Below are positions 7,972-18,065 of a stretch of DNA of 64,000 nucleotides, in pieces (position 1 is the first letter of the stretch; every line of letters starts with the position of its first letter). The stretch is from positions 282,001 through 346,000 of the forward strand of contig NZ_CP038440.1 of the NCBI RefSeq assembly GCF_004683885.1, written 5' to 3'. Below the pieces are notes generated by a model that saw only the letters and a list, made by a program, of their open reading frames with translations, had not been told where the DNA came from and ran no database searches. This DNA is from Brevundimonas sp. MF30-B (GTDB lineage Bacteria > Pseudomonadota > Alphaproteobacteria > Caulobacterales > Caulobacteraceae). A program made the translations under genes and the position numbers.

Positions 7972-10017
7972 ATGGCGCAGGATCACCTCTTTTATAGCCC
8001 CTCGACCCACGGCTTCGTGCGGGTGGGAGCGGCGACGCCGGTCGTGGCTACGGCGGACCCGGCGGCCAATGCGCGGGCCCATGTCGAGCTGATGCGGCGC
8101 GGGGCCGAGGCGGGCGTGCAGCTGCTGGTGTTTCCTGAGCTGAGCCTGTCGGCCTATGCGGTGGACGACCTGTTGATGCAGGACGCGCTCTTGGCCGAGG
8201 TCGAGCGGCGGATCGGCGAACTGGCGCACGTCGCCGACGAACTGGGCCTGGTCGCGGTGTTCGGCGCGCCGGTGCGCCAGGGCGACGCCCTGTTCAACTG
8301 CGCCGTGGTGGTCGGGCCGGGCGGGGTGCTGGGCGTGGTGCCCAAGACCTATCTGCCGAACTATCGCGAATACTATGAGAAGCGCTGGTTCGCGCCGGCG
8401 GCGGCGCGGTCGGACGACACGGTCACGCTGAACGGGGAGACGGTGGATTTCGCGCCGGGCCTGGTGTTCGAGGCGGTGGACCGGGCGGGCTTCGTCTTCT
8501 CGGCCGAAATCTGCGAGGACTTCTGGGCGCCGCAGCCGCCCTCGACGCGGGCGGCGCTGGCCGGGGCGCGGATCCTGTGCAACCTGTCGGCCTCCAACAT
8601 CGTGATCGGCAAGGCCGAGGAGCGCGAACTGCTGTGCGCCAGCCAGTCGTCGCGGACCCTGTCGGCCTATGTGTTCGCCGCCTCCGGCTGGGGGGAATCG
8701 ACCACCGACCTGGCCTGGGACGGCCAGGCGATGATCCACGAACTGGGCGCCAGACTGGCCGCAGGCGAGCGGTTCTCGCTCGAGCCGCATCTGACCCTCG
8801 CCGACGTGGATGTGGGCCGCATCGGGCTGGAGCGGCTGAGGAACGGCACATTCGCGGATTGCGCGCGGGCCGAGGGCGAGGCGGCGACCGTCATCCCGTT
8901 CGAACTGGGCGGTCACGACAGGACCGACGATCTGATCCGGCCGCTGGACCGCTTTCCCTTCGTGCCCGACGACGCCGCGCGGCTGGATCAGGACTGCTAC
9001 GAAGCGTTCAACATCCAGGTCCAGGGCCTGATGCGGCGGCTGACGGCGACCAATGGCGAGCGCATCGTCATCGGCGTGTCGGGCGGGCTGGATTCGACCC
9101 AGGCGCTGCTGGTCGCGTGCCGGGCGTTCGACCGGCTGGGGCTGCCGCGCTCCAACATCCTGGGCTTCACCCTGCCGGGCTATGCGACGTCGGACGGGAC
9201 CAGGTCGAACGCCTGGGCCCTGATGAAGGCCCTGGGCGTCACGGGCGGCGAAATCGACATCCGCCCGGCCGCTGACCAGATGCTGAGGGACATCGGCCAC
9301 GCCTATGCAATGGGCGAGCCGGTGCATGACATCACCTTCGAGAACGTGCAGGCGGGCTTGCGCACCGACTATCTGTTCCGCCTGGCCAACCAGCACCGGG
9401 CCTTTGTGCTGGGGACCGGCGACCTGTCGGAGCTGGCGCTGGGGTGGGCGACCTATGGCGTGGGCGACCACATGAGCCACTACAACGTCAACGGCGGGGT
9501 GGCGAAGACCCTGATCCGGCACCTGATCCGCTGGGTCGCCGAGCGCGAGCCGGAAGGCGGGGCCGCCGAGGTGCTGCGCGCCATCCTGGCCACCGAAATC
9601 AGCCCCGAGTTGGTCCCCGCCGACGCCGAGGGGCGCATCCAGTCGACCGAGGGGACCGTCGGGCCCTATGCGCTGAACGACTTCTTCCTGTTCTATATCA
9701 GCCGGTTCGGAATGCGGCCGTCCAAGGTCGCCTTTCTGGCGCACCAAGCCTGGAAGGACGCAGGCGCTGGCGCCTGGCCCGCCCATACGCCGGACGCCGA
9801 GAAGGAGGCCTATGACCTGGCGACCATCCGCCAATGGCTGCGCAAATTCCTCGTGCGCTTCTTCCAGACCAGCCAGTTCAAGCGTTCGGCCCTGCCCAAC
9901 GGGCCCAAGGTGGTGACGGGCGGCTCGCTGTCGCCGCGCGGGGACTGGCGCGCGCCGTCGGACGCCTCGGCGCAGGTGTGGCTGGACGAGCTGGACGCTA
10001 ACCTGCCGGAATCGTGA
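7972..10017 (+). CDS. nadE: Glutamine-dependent NAD+ synthetase
   Basis: A 681-residue two-domain enzyme that amidates nicotinate adenine dinucleotide to NAD+, the last step of the pathway. The N-terminal nitrilase-type glutaminase domain shows its triad: E56 (F-P-E-L), K125 (V-P-K-T-Y) and C181 (E-I-C-E-D). The C-terminal synthetase has the ATP-pyrophosphatase loop S-G-G-L-D-S near residue 370. The long form, about 680 residues, is the glutaminase-linked type common in proteobacteria and actinobacteria. It stands alone, away from nadABC at 37-42 kb. Confidence 0.95.
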   Translation: MAQDHLFYSPSTHGFVRVGAATPVVATADPAANARAHVELMRRGAEAGVQLLVFPELSLSAYAVDDLLMQDALLAEVERRIGELAHVADELGLVAVFGAPVRQGDALFNCAVVVGPGGVLGVVPKTYLPNYREYYEKRWFAPAAARSDDTVTLNGETVDFAPGLVFEAVDRAGFVFSAEICEDFWAPQPPSTRAALAGARILCNLSASNIVIGKAEERELLCASQSSRTLSAYVFAASGWGESTTDLAWDGQAMIHELGARLAAGERFSLEPHLTLADVDVGRIGLERLRNGTFADCARAEGEAATVIPFELGGHDRTDDLIRPLDRFPFVPDDAARLDQDCYEAFNIQVQGLMRRLTATNGERIVIGVSGGLDSTQALLVACRAFDRLGLPRSNILGFTLPGYATSDGTRSNAWALMKALGVTGGEIDIRPAADQMLRDIGHAYAMGEPVHDITFENVQAGLRTDYLFRLANQHRAFVLGTGDLSELALGWATYGVGDHMSHYNVNGGVAKTLIRHLIRWVAEREPEGGAAEVLRAILATEISPELVPADAEGRIQSTEGTVGPYALNDFFLFYISRFGMRPSKVAFLAHQAWKDAGAGAWPAHTPDAEKEAYDLATIRQWLRKFLVRFFQTSQFKRSALPNGPKVVTGGSLSPRGDWRAPSDASAQVWLDELDANLPES

Positions 10018-10159
10018 CTTATTTGCGGAACCCGGCGAAGCTTCCTACCTTTTAGGTCTCCCCGCTCCTCCCGTTGTTGATCAACTTCCGGCCGCGCGGG
10101 GGCCCGTGGATGCGGGCCGGCGTGACGTCGGGCGGACCGGAGGCAAAGAAGGATACGAC

Positions 10160-10780
10160 ATGCGTCTTGTGACTCTCGCCGCCCTTTCCGCCCTGACCGC
10201 CGCCGCCGCGGCGCCCGCCCTGGCCCAGGACGCCGCCGCCCCGGCCGCGACCCCCGCCCCGGCCGCTCAGCCGGCCCCTCAGGCAGAGCCGCAGGGCGCG
10301 CCGACCGACCAGGAGCTCAGCCAGTTCGCCGGCGCCATGCAGCGCCTGAGCGTCATCTCGCAGCAGGTCCAGGGCGGCCAGCCCACCGCCGAGCAGCAAG
10401 CCGAGATGGCCTCGATCGTTCAGAACTCGGGCCTCGAGGTCGAGCGCTTCAACGCCATATCGACCCAGGTCTCGGCCGACACGACGCTTCAGGCCCGCGC
10501 GGCCGTGGCCGGCGCCACGCCGTCGGCCGCCGGTTCGGTCGGCGCCTCGGTGACCGACGCCGAAGCCGCCCAATTCGCCACCGCCATGGCCTCGATCTCG
10601 GGCCTGGCCCAGCAGCTGAACGGCGCCCAGCCGAACGAAGAGCAGCAGGCGCAGATGGCCTCCGCCATCGAGGCCTCGGGCCTCGACATCGAACGCTTCA
10701 ACGCCATTTCCGGCGCCCAGGCCCAGGACGAGCACCTGCGCGCGCGCATCGCCCTGGCGGCGGCTCAGCGCGGCGAATAA
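10160..10780 (+). CDS. Secreted protein with two DUF4168-like repeats
   Basis: A 206-residue protein with a signal peptide ([14 protein letters not shown] followed by A-L-A-Q) and an Ala/Pro-rich linker to about residue 50. It then has two similar units of about 60 residues. Each runs from Q-F-A-x-A-M through Q-x-x-A-x-M-A-S to a closing E-R-F-N-A-I-S, the ending typical of DUF4168. The duplication is obvious by eye. Likely periplasmic; function unknown. The ATG at 10160 follows GAAGGA. A terminator with a TTCG loop follows. Confidence 0.75.
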   Translation: MRLVTLAALSALTAAAAAPALAQDAAAPAATPAPAAQPAPQAEPQGAPTDQELSQFAGAMQRLSVISQQVQGGQPTAEQQAEMASIVQNSGLEVERFNAISTQVSADTTLQARAAVAGATPSAAGSVGASVTDAEAAQFATAMASISGLAQQLNGAQPNEEQQAQMASAIEASGLDIERFNAISGAQAQDEHLRARIALAAAQRGE

Positions 10781-10802
10781 TCGCCTTTAGGCCAAGCCGA
10801 TC

Positions 10803-10830
10803 AGCGGGCCGTCCTTCGGGGCGGCCCGCT
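10803..10830 (+). terminator. Terminator after the DUF4168 gene
   Basis: A stem of about 12 bp, AGCGGGCCG paired with CGGCCCGCT and closed by a CC-TTCG-GG tetraloop, then TCTTCGT. It lies 23 bases after the stop at 10780 and before the convergent thiolase gene, so it may serve both. Confidence 0.65.
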
Positions 10831-10844
10831 TCTTCGTGGGCGGG

Positions 10845-12898
<2,054 letters not shown>

Positions 12899-12967
12899 CC
12901 GGCCGGGCTGGCGCAATGCGCCAAGCCGGTCGATAGTGCCGCCTTGCAACAGAACGCGGGAACAAGC

Positions 12968-13579
12968 GTGGCGAACAAGAAAGCTCAGGGTGGAACCGAC
13001 GATCCGATCGTCATCAAGAAGTATGCGAACCGCAGGCTCTACAACACCGCGACCTCGGCCTATGTGACGCTTGAGGACCTGGCGCAGATGGTGCGCGAGG
13101 GGGTCGAGTTCGTCGTCTATGACGCCAAGACCAACGAGGAGCTGACGCGACAGATCCTGACCCAGATCATCTTCGAGGAGGAAAGCCGCGGCGAGGCGCT
13201 TCTGCCGGTGCAGTTCCTGCGCCAGCTGATCGGCTTCTACGGCGGGCAGATGCAGTCGGTGCTGCCGTCCTATCTGGAGATGTCGCTGGACTCCTTCACC
13301 CGCCAGCAGGAGCAGCTGCGCGGTCAGTTCACCCGCGCCTTCGGATCGACGCCGGGCGCGGGGTTGATGGAAGAGGCGGTCAAGCAGAACATGGCCATGT
13401 TCGAGCGCGCCATGCGGATGTTCCCCGGCTTCGCCGCCGGAATGCCCGCGGCCGCCAAGCCCGAACCGCAGGCCAAGGCGTCCGACGACGCCGCGCCAGA
13501 CCCCTTGGCTGAAATGCGCCGCCAGATGGACGAGATGCGCGCCCAGATCGACCGGTTGGCCACGGACGGAAAAAAATGA
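12968..13579 (+). CDS. phaR: Polyhydroxyalkanoate synthesis repressor PhaR
   Basis: A 203-residue regulator. The N-terminal PHB_acc_N domain has the hallmark I-K-K-Y-A-N-R-R-L-Y-N-T and L-E-D-L-A-Q-M-V. The central PHB_acc region contains Q-F-L-R-Q-L-I-G-F-Y-G. The C-terminus is Ala/Pro-rich and ends in a charged, coiled-coil-like stretch. PhaR represses phasin and PHA genes until polymer or acetyl-CoA flux relieves it. I prefer the GTG at 12968, with GGGA just upstream, over TTG at 12944. It overlaps the next gene by ATGA. Confidence 0.92.
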   Translation: MANKKAQGGTDDPIVIKKYANRRLYNTATSAYVTLEDLAQMVREGVEFVVYDAKTNEELTRQILTQIIFEEESRGEALLPVQFLRQLIGFYGGQMQSVLPSYLEMSLDSFTRQQEQLRGQFTRAFGSTPGAGLMEEAVKQNMAMFERAMRMFPGFAAGMPAAAKPEPQAKASDDAAPDPLAEMRRQMDEMRAQIDRLATDGKK

Positions 13580-13887
13580 GCGACGACCGCGTCGGCGACG
13601 ATCGGCGCAAGACGCCGCGTCGGCGCGGCGAGCGCCGGGCCGGATCGACCTCGCGCGCCCTGGTCCCGGCGGGCGAGGTGGTGGATCACGCTGTCACCCC
13701 GGCAAAGCCTGCCGCCCCGGATGATCCCGCCTTCACCGCCCAGATGCTGGCCCAGGGTCAGGTCAAGCGCGGCCTGAAGGGCGGCCCCCCGGTGCTGAGC
13801 GCCGCCCGCGCGGCCTATCTGGGCGCCGAGTACGCCGATCGCGACCGCCGTCCGCCCAAGGGCAAGGCCGCCGTCACCGACGTCTGA
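13576..13887 (+). CDS. Basic hypothetical protein coupled to phaR
   Basis: A 103-residue, strongly basic protein. It begins with a repeated-arginine segment (D-D-R-R-K-T-P-R-R-R-G-E-R-R) and ends in a lysine/arginine-rich tail. It contains no membrane segment. The ATG overlaps the phaR TGA (ATGA), so it is co-translated with phaR. I do not recognise a family; the composition would allow nucleic-acid or polymer-granule binding, but this is speculative. Confidence 0.6.
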   Translation: MSDDRVGDDRRKTPRRRGERRAGSTSRALVPAGEVVDHAVTPAKPAAPDDPAFTAQMLAQGQVKRGLKGGPPVLSAARAAYLGAEYADRDRRPPKGKAAVTDV

Positions 13888-13935
13888 ACTGGCCCGAGGT
13901 TTGCTTGAGACGCTCCGAACGTTCCGGAGCCGACC

Positions 13936-14013
13936 ATGCCGACCCTCTTCTCCGCCGCCGCCCGCCTGTTCGACGTGACCGCCGTGGCGCTGATCTTCCT
14001 GGCGTTCGGCTGA
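13936..14013 (+). CDS. Small hydrophobic peptide, 25 aa
   Basis: A 25-codon frame (M-P-T-L-F-S-A-A-A-R-L-F-D-V then a hydrophobic tail ending L-A-F-G) with GGAG 6 bases before the ATG. The ribosome binding site lies in the 3' arm of a dyad at 13911-13930 (GCTCCG / CGGAGC around AACGTT). One transmembrane span is plausible. Tentative, because such short frames occur by chance. Confidence 0.3.
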   Translation: MPTLFSAAARLFDVTAVALIFLAFG

Positions 14014-14032
14014 GCGGCCCTCGAAGCGAAAT

Positions 14033-15688
14033 CTAGCCGCCCCGCAGCTGAGTCAGGGTGCGGCCCGGCGCGATGTCTTCAGCCGACGTGATCAGGTGCA
14101 CCAGGGCCGGTCGGCCCGCCTCGCGCGCCGCCTTCAGGGCGGCCGGGAAGTCTTCGGTCCGGTCGCAGCGCACGCCGAAGGCGCCGAAGGCCTGGGCGTA
14201 TTTGACGAAGTCCGGGTTCTTCAGATCGGTGGCGACCACTCGGCCGGGGAAGTGGCCTTCCTGATGCATGCGAATGGTGCCGTAGGTGCCGTTGTCGACC
14301 ACCACCACCACGGCGTTGACGCCGTACTGGACCGCGGTGGCGATCTCCTGGCCCGTCATCAGATAATCGCCGTCGCCGGCGATGCAGACCACGTCGCGGT
14401 CCGGATGGATCGACTTGGCCGCCAGGGCCGCCGGATAGCCGTAGCCCATGGCGCCTGACGTCGGCGCCAGCTGGGTGCGGCACGCACGGTGGCGATAGAA
14501 GCGGTGCAGCCAGGCGGCGAAGTTGCCTGCGCCATTGGTGACGATGGCGTCGGCTGGCAGCCCCTCGGCCAGATGCGCCATGCAGACGCCCAGATTGACC
14601 GTGCCGGTGACTTCGCCGGGCGTGGAGAAGGCGTGCCAGTCGGCGTGGCCTTGCTTGGCTTCGTCATGCCAGGTCCGCCCCGGTTCTATGGCGGTCAGGG
14701 CGAAAGCGGCCAAGCTGTTGTCGGCGACCGCGCTCATCGTGGTGGGCCAGACGCGGCCCAATTCTTCTGGGCCGGGATGGACGTGGACCAGCGCTTCGGC
14801 GGTGCGGTCGCGGTCCAGCAGGGTGTAGCCTTGGGTCGGGTTCTCACCCAGGCGCGCGCCGATGGCGATGATCAGATCGGCGTCCTTCGCCCGCTGGATC
14901 AGCTTGGGATTGCAGCCCAGCCCCAGGTCGCCGACATAGTTGGGGCGGTCGTTGGACAGGATGTCCTTGCGGCGGAACGACAGGCTGACCGGCAGCCCCA
15001 GCCGCTCGGCCCAATCGCCGATCGCGCCCGCCGCCTCTTCGCTCCAGCCGGATCCGCCCAGCACCAGCAGCGGACGCTCGGCCTTGGCCAGGCGCTGTTG
15101 CAGCTGTTCGACGAAGGCGGGGTCCAGGGCGGCCTTGGCGGGCGTGACCGCGCGCACCGGCGCGGGGCCGCCGTCCTCCAGCAGCACGTCCTCGGGCAGG
15201 GCGATGACCACCGGCCCCATCCGGCCCTGCAGCGAGGTGGCGATGGCGCGTTCCACGATCTCGACGGTGCGCTGGGGGCTTTCCAGCTCGGTCGCCCATT
15301 TGGCCAGGCCGCCGAAGACCTCGCGATAATCGATCTCCTGGAAGGCGCCGCGGCCCCGGTCGGTCAGGGCGATCTGGCCGACAAACAGGATCATCGGCGT
15401 GGAATCCTGATGCGCCGTGTGCACCCCGATCGAGGCGTGGGTCGCGCCCGGTCCGCGCGTGACCATGCAGACGCCCGGCTTTCCGGTCAGCTTGCCGTAG
15501 GCCTCGGCCATGTTGGCGGCTCCGGCCTCATGGCGGCAGGCGATGACCTGGATGTCGGACGTCACGTCGGCCAGCGCGTCCAGCACGGCCAGATAGCTCT
15601 CTCCCGGCACGCAGAAGACGCGGTCGATGCCGTTGACGATCAGGGTTTCGACGAGGCGGCGGGCGGCGGTTCCGGCGGGCTGGGTCAT
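14033..15688 (-). CDS. Thiamine diphosphate-dependent enzyme, acetolactate-synthase-like
   Basis: A 551-residue ThDP enzyme with the usual three-domain order. The N-terminal Pyr domain has the catalytic glutamate in C-R-H-E-A-G-A-A-N-M-A-E-A-Y. A central domain follows, then a C-terminal PP domain with G-D-G-D-Y-L-M and a downstream N-G-T-Y-G-T-I metal-binding segment. It resembles the acetolactate synthase catalytic subunit/benzoylformate decarboxylase group. No regulatory subunit (ilvH) lies nearby, so anabolic acetolactate synthase is unlikely. The true substrate is unknown. Confidence 0.8.
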   Translation of the reverse strand: MTQPAGTAARRLVETLIVNGIDRVFCVPGESYLAVLDALADVTSDIQVIACRHEAGAANMAEAYGKLTGKPGVCMVTRGPGATHASIGVHTAHQDSTPMILFVGQIALTDRGRGAFQEIDYREVFGGLAKWATELESPQRTVEIVERAIATSLQGRMGPVVIALPEDVLLEDGGPAPVRAVTPAKAALDPAFVEQLQQRLAKAERPLLVLGGSGWSEEAAGAIGDWAERLGLPVSLSFRRKDILSNDRPNYVGDLGLGCNPKLIQRAKDADLIIAIGARLGENPTQGYTLLDRDRTAEALVHVHPGPEELGRVWPTTMSAVADNSLAAFALTAIEPGRTWHDEAKQGHADWHAFSTPGEVTGTVNLGVCMAHLAEGLPADAIVTNGAGNFAAWLHRFYRHRACRTQLAPTSGAMGYGYPAALAAKSIHPDRDVVCIAGDGDYLMTGQEIATAVQYGVNAVVVVVDNGTYGTIRMHQEGHFPGRVVATDLKNPDFVKYAQAFGAFGVRCDRTEDFPAALKAAREAGRPALVHLITSAEDIAPGRTLTQLRGG

Positions 15689-15759
15689 GGCCCCGGAGAT
15701 AGACCAGATGGCCGAGGCTGGCTATCAAGGCGCACTGCAACGCTTGATCGGAGCCCGCC

Positions 15760-15897
15760 ATGCGTAAACTCGCCGCCCTGTCGCTGATCGCCGCCTCGCT
15801 GGCGCTGACCGCCTGCAACACCGTCGCCGGCGTCGGCCGCGACATGCAGGCCGCCGGCCAGGCCGTGACCGGCGCCTCGAACGACGCGCGCCGCTAA
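15760..15897 (+). CDS. Entericidin-like small lipoprotein
   Basis: A 45-residue peptide starting at 15760. It has a basic start, a hydrophobic core and the lipobox L-T-A-C at residues 16-19, then N-T-V-A-G-V-G-R-D-M-Q-A-A-G-Q-A-V. This is the typical entericidin A/B (EcnAB) pattern: short lipoproteins of the outer or inner membrane linked to envelope stress. Shorter than the usual gene-calling cut-off but very characteristic. Confidence 0.85.
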   Translation: MRKLAALSLIAASLALTACNTVAGVGRDMQAAGQAVTGASNDARR

Positions 15898-15905
15898 ACG
15901 CTTCC

Positions 15906-15997
15906 GTCTCCCCGGCGAAAGCCGGGGTCCAGAGCATCAGGCGTCAACTTCAGACGCTTCGATTGCCGTGCTGGGCCCCGGCCCGCGCCGGGGAGAC
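15906..15997. repeat. REP/BIME-like inverted repeat
   Basis: A 27-base unit at 15906-15932 (GTCTCCCCGGCGAAAGCCGG and seven more bases) recurs as an imperfect reverse complement at 15971-15997, with 38 bases between. Each unit is itself a CCCCGGC / GCCGGGG hairpin. It fills the gap between the convergent ecn-like and truA genes and probably ends transcription from both. The architecture is that of a dispersed palindromic element. Confidence 0.7.
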
Positions 15998-16006
15998 GGG
16001 GCAGGG

Positions 16007-16750
16007 TCAGTCGCCGTAAACGACCCCGGTCAGATACAGGCCGGTCGAGGGCGCGACGGGGCCGCACCGCGCACGGTCGCGCGCCGCCAGCGCCTCGGCC
16101 ACCGCGTCCTCGCCCCACCGGCCCAGACCGACCTCGACCAGCGTGCCGGTCATCGACCGCACCTGACGATGCAGGAAGGAGCGGGCGGCGAAACGCAGCC
16201 GGACCTCTTCGCCGACGCGCTCCACCGCCACCTCGTCCAGCGACTTGACCGGCGAGGCGGACTGGCAGTTTACGTCGCGAAAGGTGGTGAAGTCGTGATG
16301 TCCGACCAGGGCCTGGGCCGCGCGATTCATGGCTTCGGCGTCCAGCGGCTTCTTCACGTGCCACACCCGGCCATGGTCCAGGGCCGGACGGCCGGGGCGG
16401 TTCAGAATGCGATACAGATAGCGCCGGCCGGTCGCGGAAAAGCGCGCGTGCCACTCGTCATCCACCAAGGCGGCGTCCAGCACCGACACCTCGTCCTCGA
16501 TCAGGTGAGCGTTCAGCGCATTCATGACCGTGCGCGCCGGCCAGTCGCGTTCAAGGTCGACATGGACGACCTGGCCGGTGGCGTGCACGCCGGTGTCGGT
16601 TCGGCCCGCCGCCGCGATCCGCACCGCCTGGCCCGAGAACTTCCGCACCGCCTGCTCGATCGCGCCCTGCACCGTCGGCCGGCCGGCCTGGGCCTGAAAG
16701 CCGTTGTAGCCCGAGCCGTCGTATTCGATGGTGAGACGATATCTAGGCAT
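16007..16750 (-). CDS. truA: tRNA pseudouridine(38-40) synthase TruA
   Basis: A 247-residue enzyme that isomerises uridines 38-40 in tRNA anticodon arms. The catalytic aspartate is D52 in A-G-R-T-D-T-G-V-H. The family features R-L-T-I-E-Y-D-G near the start and S-F-L-H-R-Q-V-R-S-M near the C-terminus are present. Length is usual. fmt follows on the same strand upstream, separated by an oppositely oriented orphan gene. Confidence 0.95.
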   Translation of the reverse strand: MPRYRLTIEYDGSGYNGFQAQAGRPTVQGAIEQAVRKFSGQAVRIAAAGRTDTGVHATGQVVHVDLERDWPARTVMNALNAHLIEDEVSVLDAALVDDEWHARFSATGRRYLYRILNRPGRPALDHGRVWHVKKPLDAEAMNRAAQALVGHHDFTTFRDVNCQSASPVKSLDEVAVERVGEEVRLRFAARSFLHRQVRSMTGTLVEVGLGRWGEDAVAEALAARDRARCGPVAPSTGLYLTGVVYGD

Positions 16751-16764
16751 AGAGGCTCGAGCTA

Positions 16765-17004
16765 ATGGCGGTCATCAAGAACTTTCAACGGTCCGATAGG
16801 CAGACCTTCAAGCTTCAGCCGACCCAGGTGGTGGGCTTCTATGGCACGTTCGGTGACGGCCAGACAAAGGTGCTGCAGATCGATACTCTTGGTTCTGAGG
16901 CTCGGGAGAATCGCCAAAAGCAGAGCCAAACTTTCCAACTTGACGTGAAGAGCGCGGAACAACTCTGGCGCTTGCTGGAGAAGGAGTTCGGCTTCTCAGC
17001 CTAG
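16765..17004 (+). CDS. Orphan 79-aa protein nested between truA and fmt
   Basis: A 79-residue soluble protein: [10 protein letters not shown] near the start, a central Q-V-V-G-F-Y-G-T-F and L-Q-I-D-T-L-G-S, and a C-terminal [12 protein letters not shown] recall small proteins of this type in many proteobacteria, sometimes labelled methionyl-tRNA formyltransferase, apparently because of neighbourhood like this one; nothing in the sequence supports that enzyme. GC content is lower than both neighbours, and it runs against their strand, overlapping the 3' end of fmt by 9 bases. Function unknown. Confidence 0.7.
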   Translation: MAVIKNFQRSDRQTFKLQPTQVVGFYGTFGDGQTKVLQIDTLGSEARENRQKQSQTFQLDVKSAEQLWRLLEKEFGFSA

Positions 17005-17913
17005 GCTTGCGCCCGGCGCGATCGGATAGCCGCGCAGCATTTCGACGTCGGCCTGGGCCGCCTTGCCTTCACGCTGAACGCGCGACAGACGGACCGCGCC
17101 CTCGCCGCAGGCGACGACCAGGCCGTCGCCGTCCAGCACCTGGCCGGGCGCGCCGGCGCCAGGCACGACCGCTGACATCAGCGCCTTGATGCGGGCGCCG
17201 TCGGGGCCGGCGAACCACGCGCCGGGAAAGGGCGACAGGCCGCGCACATGGGCGTCGATCTCGGCGGCCGGACGGCTCCAGTCGATGCGGGCCTCGGCAG
17301 GCGTGATCTTGCGGGCGTAGGTGGCCTCGCCGGCCTGTTCGGTCTCGGTCGCCCCGCCGCGTTCGATGGCGGCCAGGGCGCGGGGCCACAGGCTGGCGCC
17401 GGTCACGGCCATGCGATCCGAGAGGCTGGCGGCGGTGTCGTCGGGCCGGATGTCCAGAACTTCGCTGAGCAGGATCGGGCCTTCATCCAGCCCCTCGCTC
17501 ATGCGCATGATCTGCACGCCCGTCTGACGGTCGCCCGCCATGATGGCCCGCTGGATCGGGGCCGCGCCGCGCCAGCGCGGCAAGAGCGAGCCGTGCAGGT
17601 TGAAACAGCCCAGGCGCGGCACCTCCAGCACCTCGCGCTTCAAGATCTGGCCATAGGCGACGACGCAGGCGGCATCGACTTCCAGACCGCGAAAGGCCTC
17701 GATCGCCTCGGCCGTCTTCATGGATTCAGGGGTGAACACCGGCAGGCCCATGGTCTCGGCGAAGGCCTGGACCGGCGAGGGCTTCAGCGTCTGGCCCCGC
17801 CCCTTGGGACGCGGCGGCTGGGACCACACAGCGACAACCTCATGGCCCGAGGCGATGAGTTCGGCCAGCGACGGCACGGCGAATTCGGGTGTTCCCATAA
17901 AGGCGATGCGCAT
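16996..17913 (-). CDS. fmt: Methionyl-tRNA formyltransferase
   Basis: A 305-residue enzyme that formylates initiator Met-tRNA. It shows M-G-T-P-E-F-A-V-P near the start, the formyltransferase core [14 protein letters not shown], and a normal-length C-terminal OB-like domain. ATG at 17913 is chosen because [10 protein letters not shown] is the family N-terminus; the frame's upstream part is not conserved-looking. Usually paired with def, which is not adjacent here. Confidence 0.95.
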   Translation of the reverse strand: MRIAFMGTPEFAVPSLAELIASGHEVVAVWSQPPRPKGRGQTLKPSPVQAFAETMGLPVFTPESMKTAEAIEAFRGLEVDAACVVAYGQILKREVLEVPRLGCFNLHGSLLPRWRGAAPIQRAIMAGDRQTGVQIMRMSEGLDEGPILLSEVLDIRPDDTAASLSDRMAVTGASLWPRALAAIERGGATETEQAGEATYARKITPAEARIDWSRPAAEIDAHVRGLSPFPGAWFAGPDGARIKALMSAVVPGAGAPGQVLDGDGLVVACGEGAVRLSRVQREGKAAQADVEMLRGYPIAPGASLG

Positions 17914-18065
17914 CCGCGCCCCCATGCCCCACGTAGTGAAAAGGAGCAAGGCGGGCCGCGTCTTCCCGATCACACCTTTTCAATCTCCTCCAGCCAAGCT
18001 TCGTCGATTTTCTTGTCAACGAACCGTGTTGCTCGCAGTGTCGTCGCCGGTTCTTGGAGCGCGCC

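Noticed and set aside
7660..9834. A 724-codon minus-strand frame opposite nadE
   Set aside because: It lies wholly antisense to a complete nadE, is Arg/Gln/His-rich as expected from a high-GC shadow frame, and has no recognisable domain.
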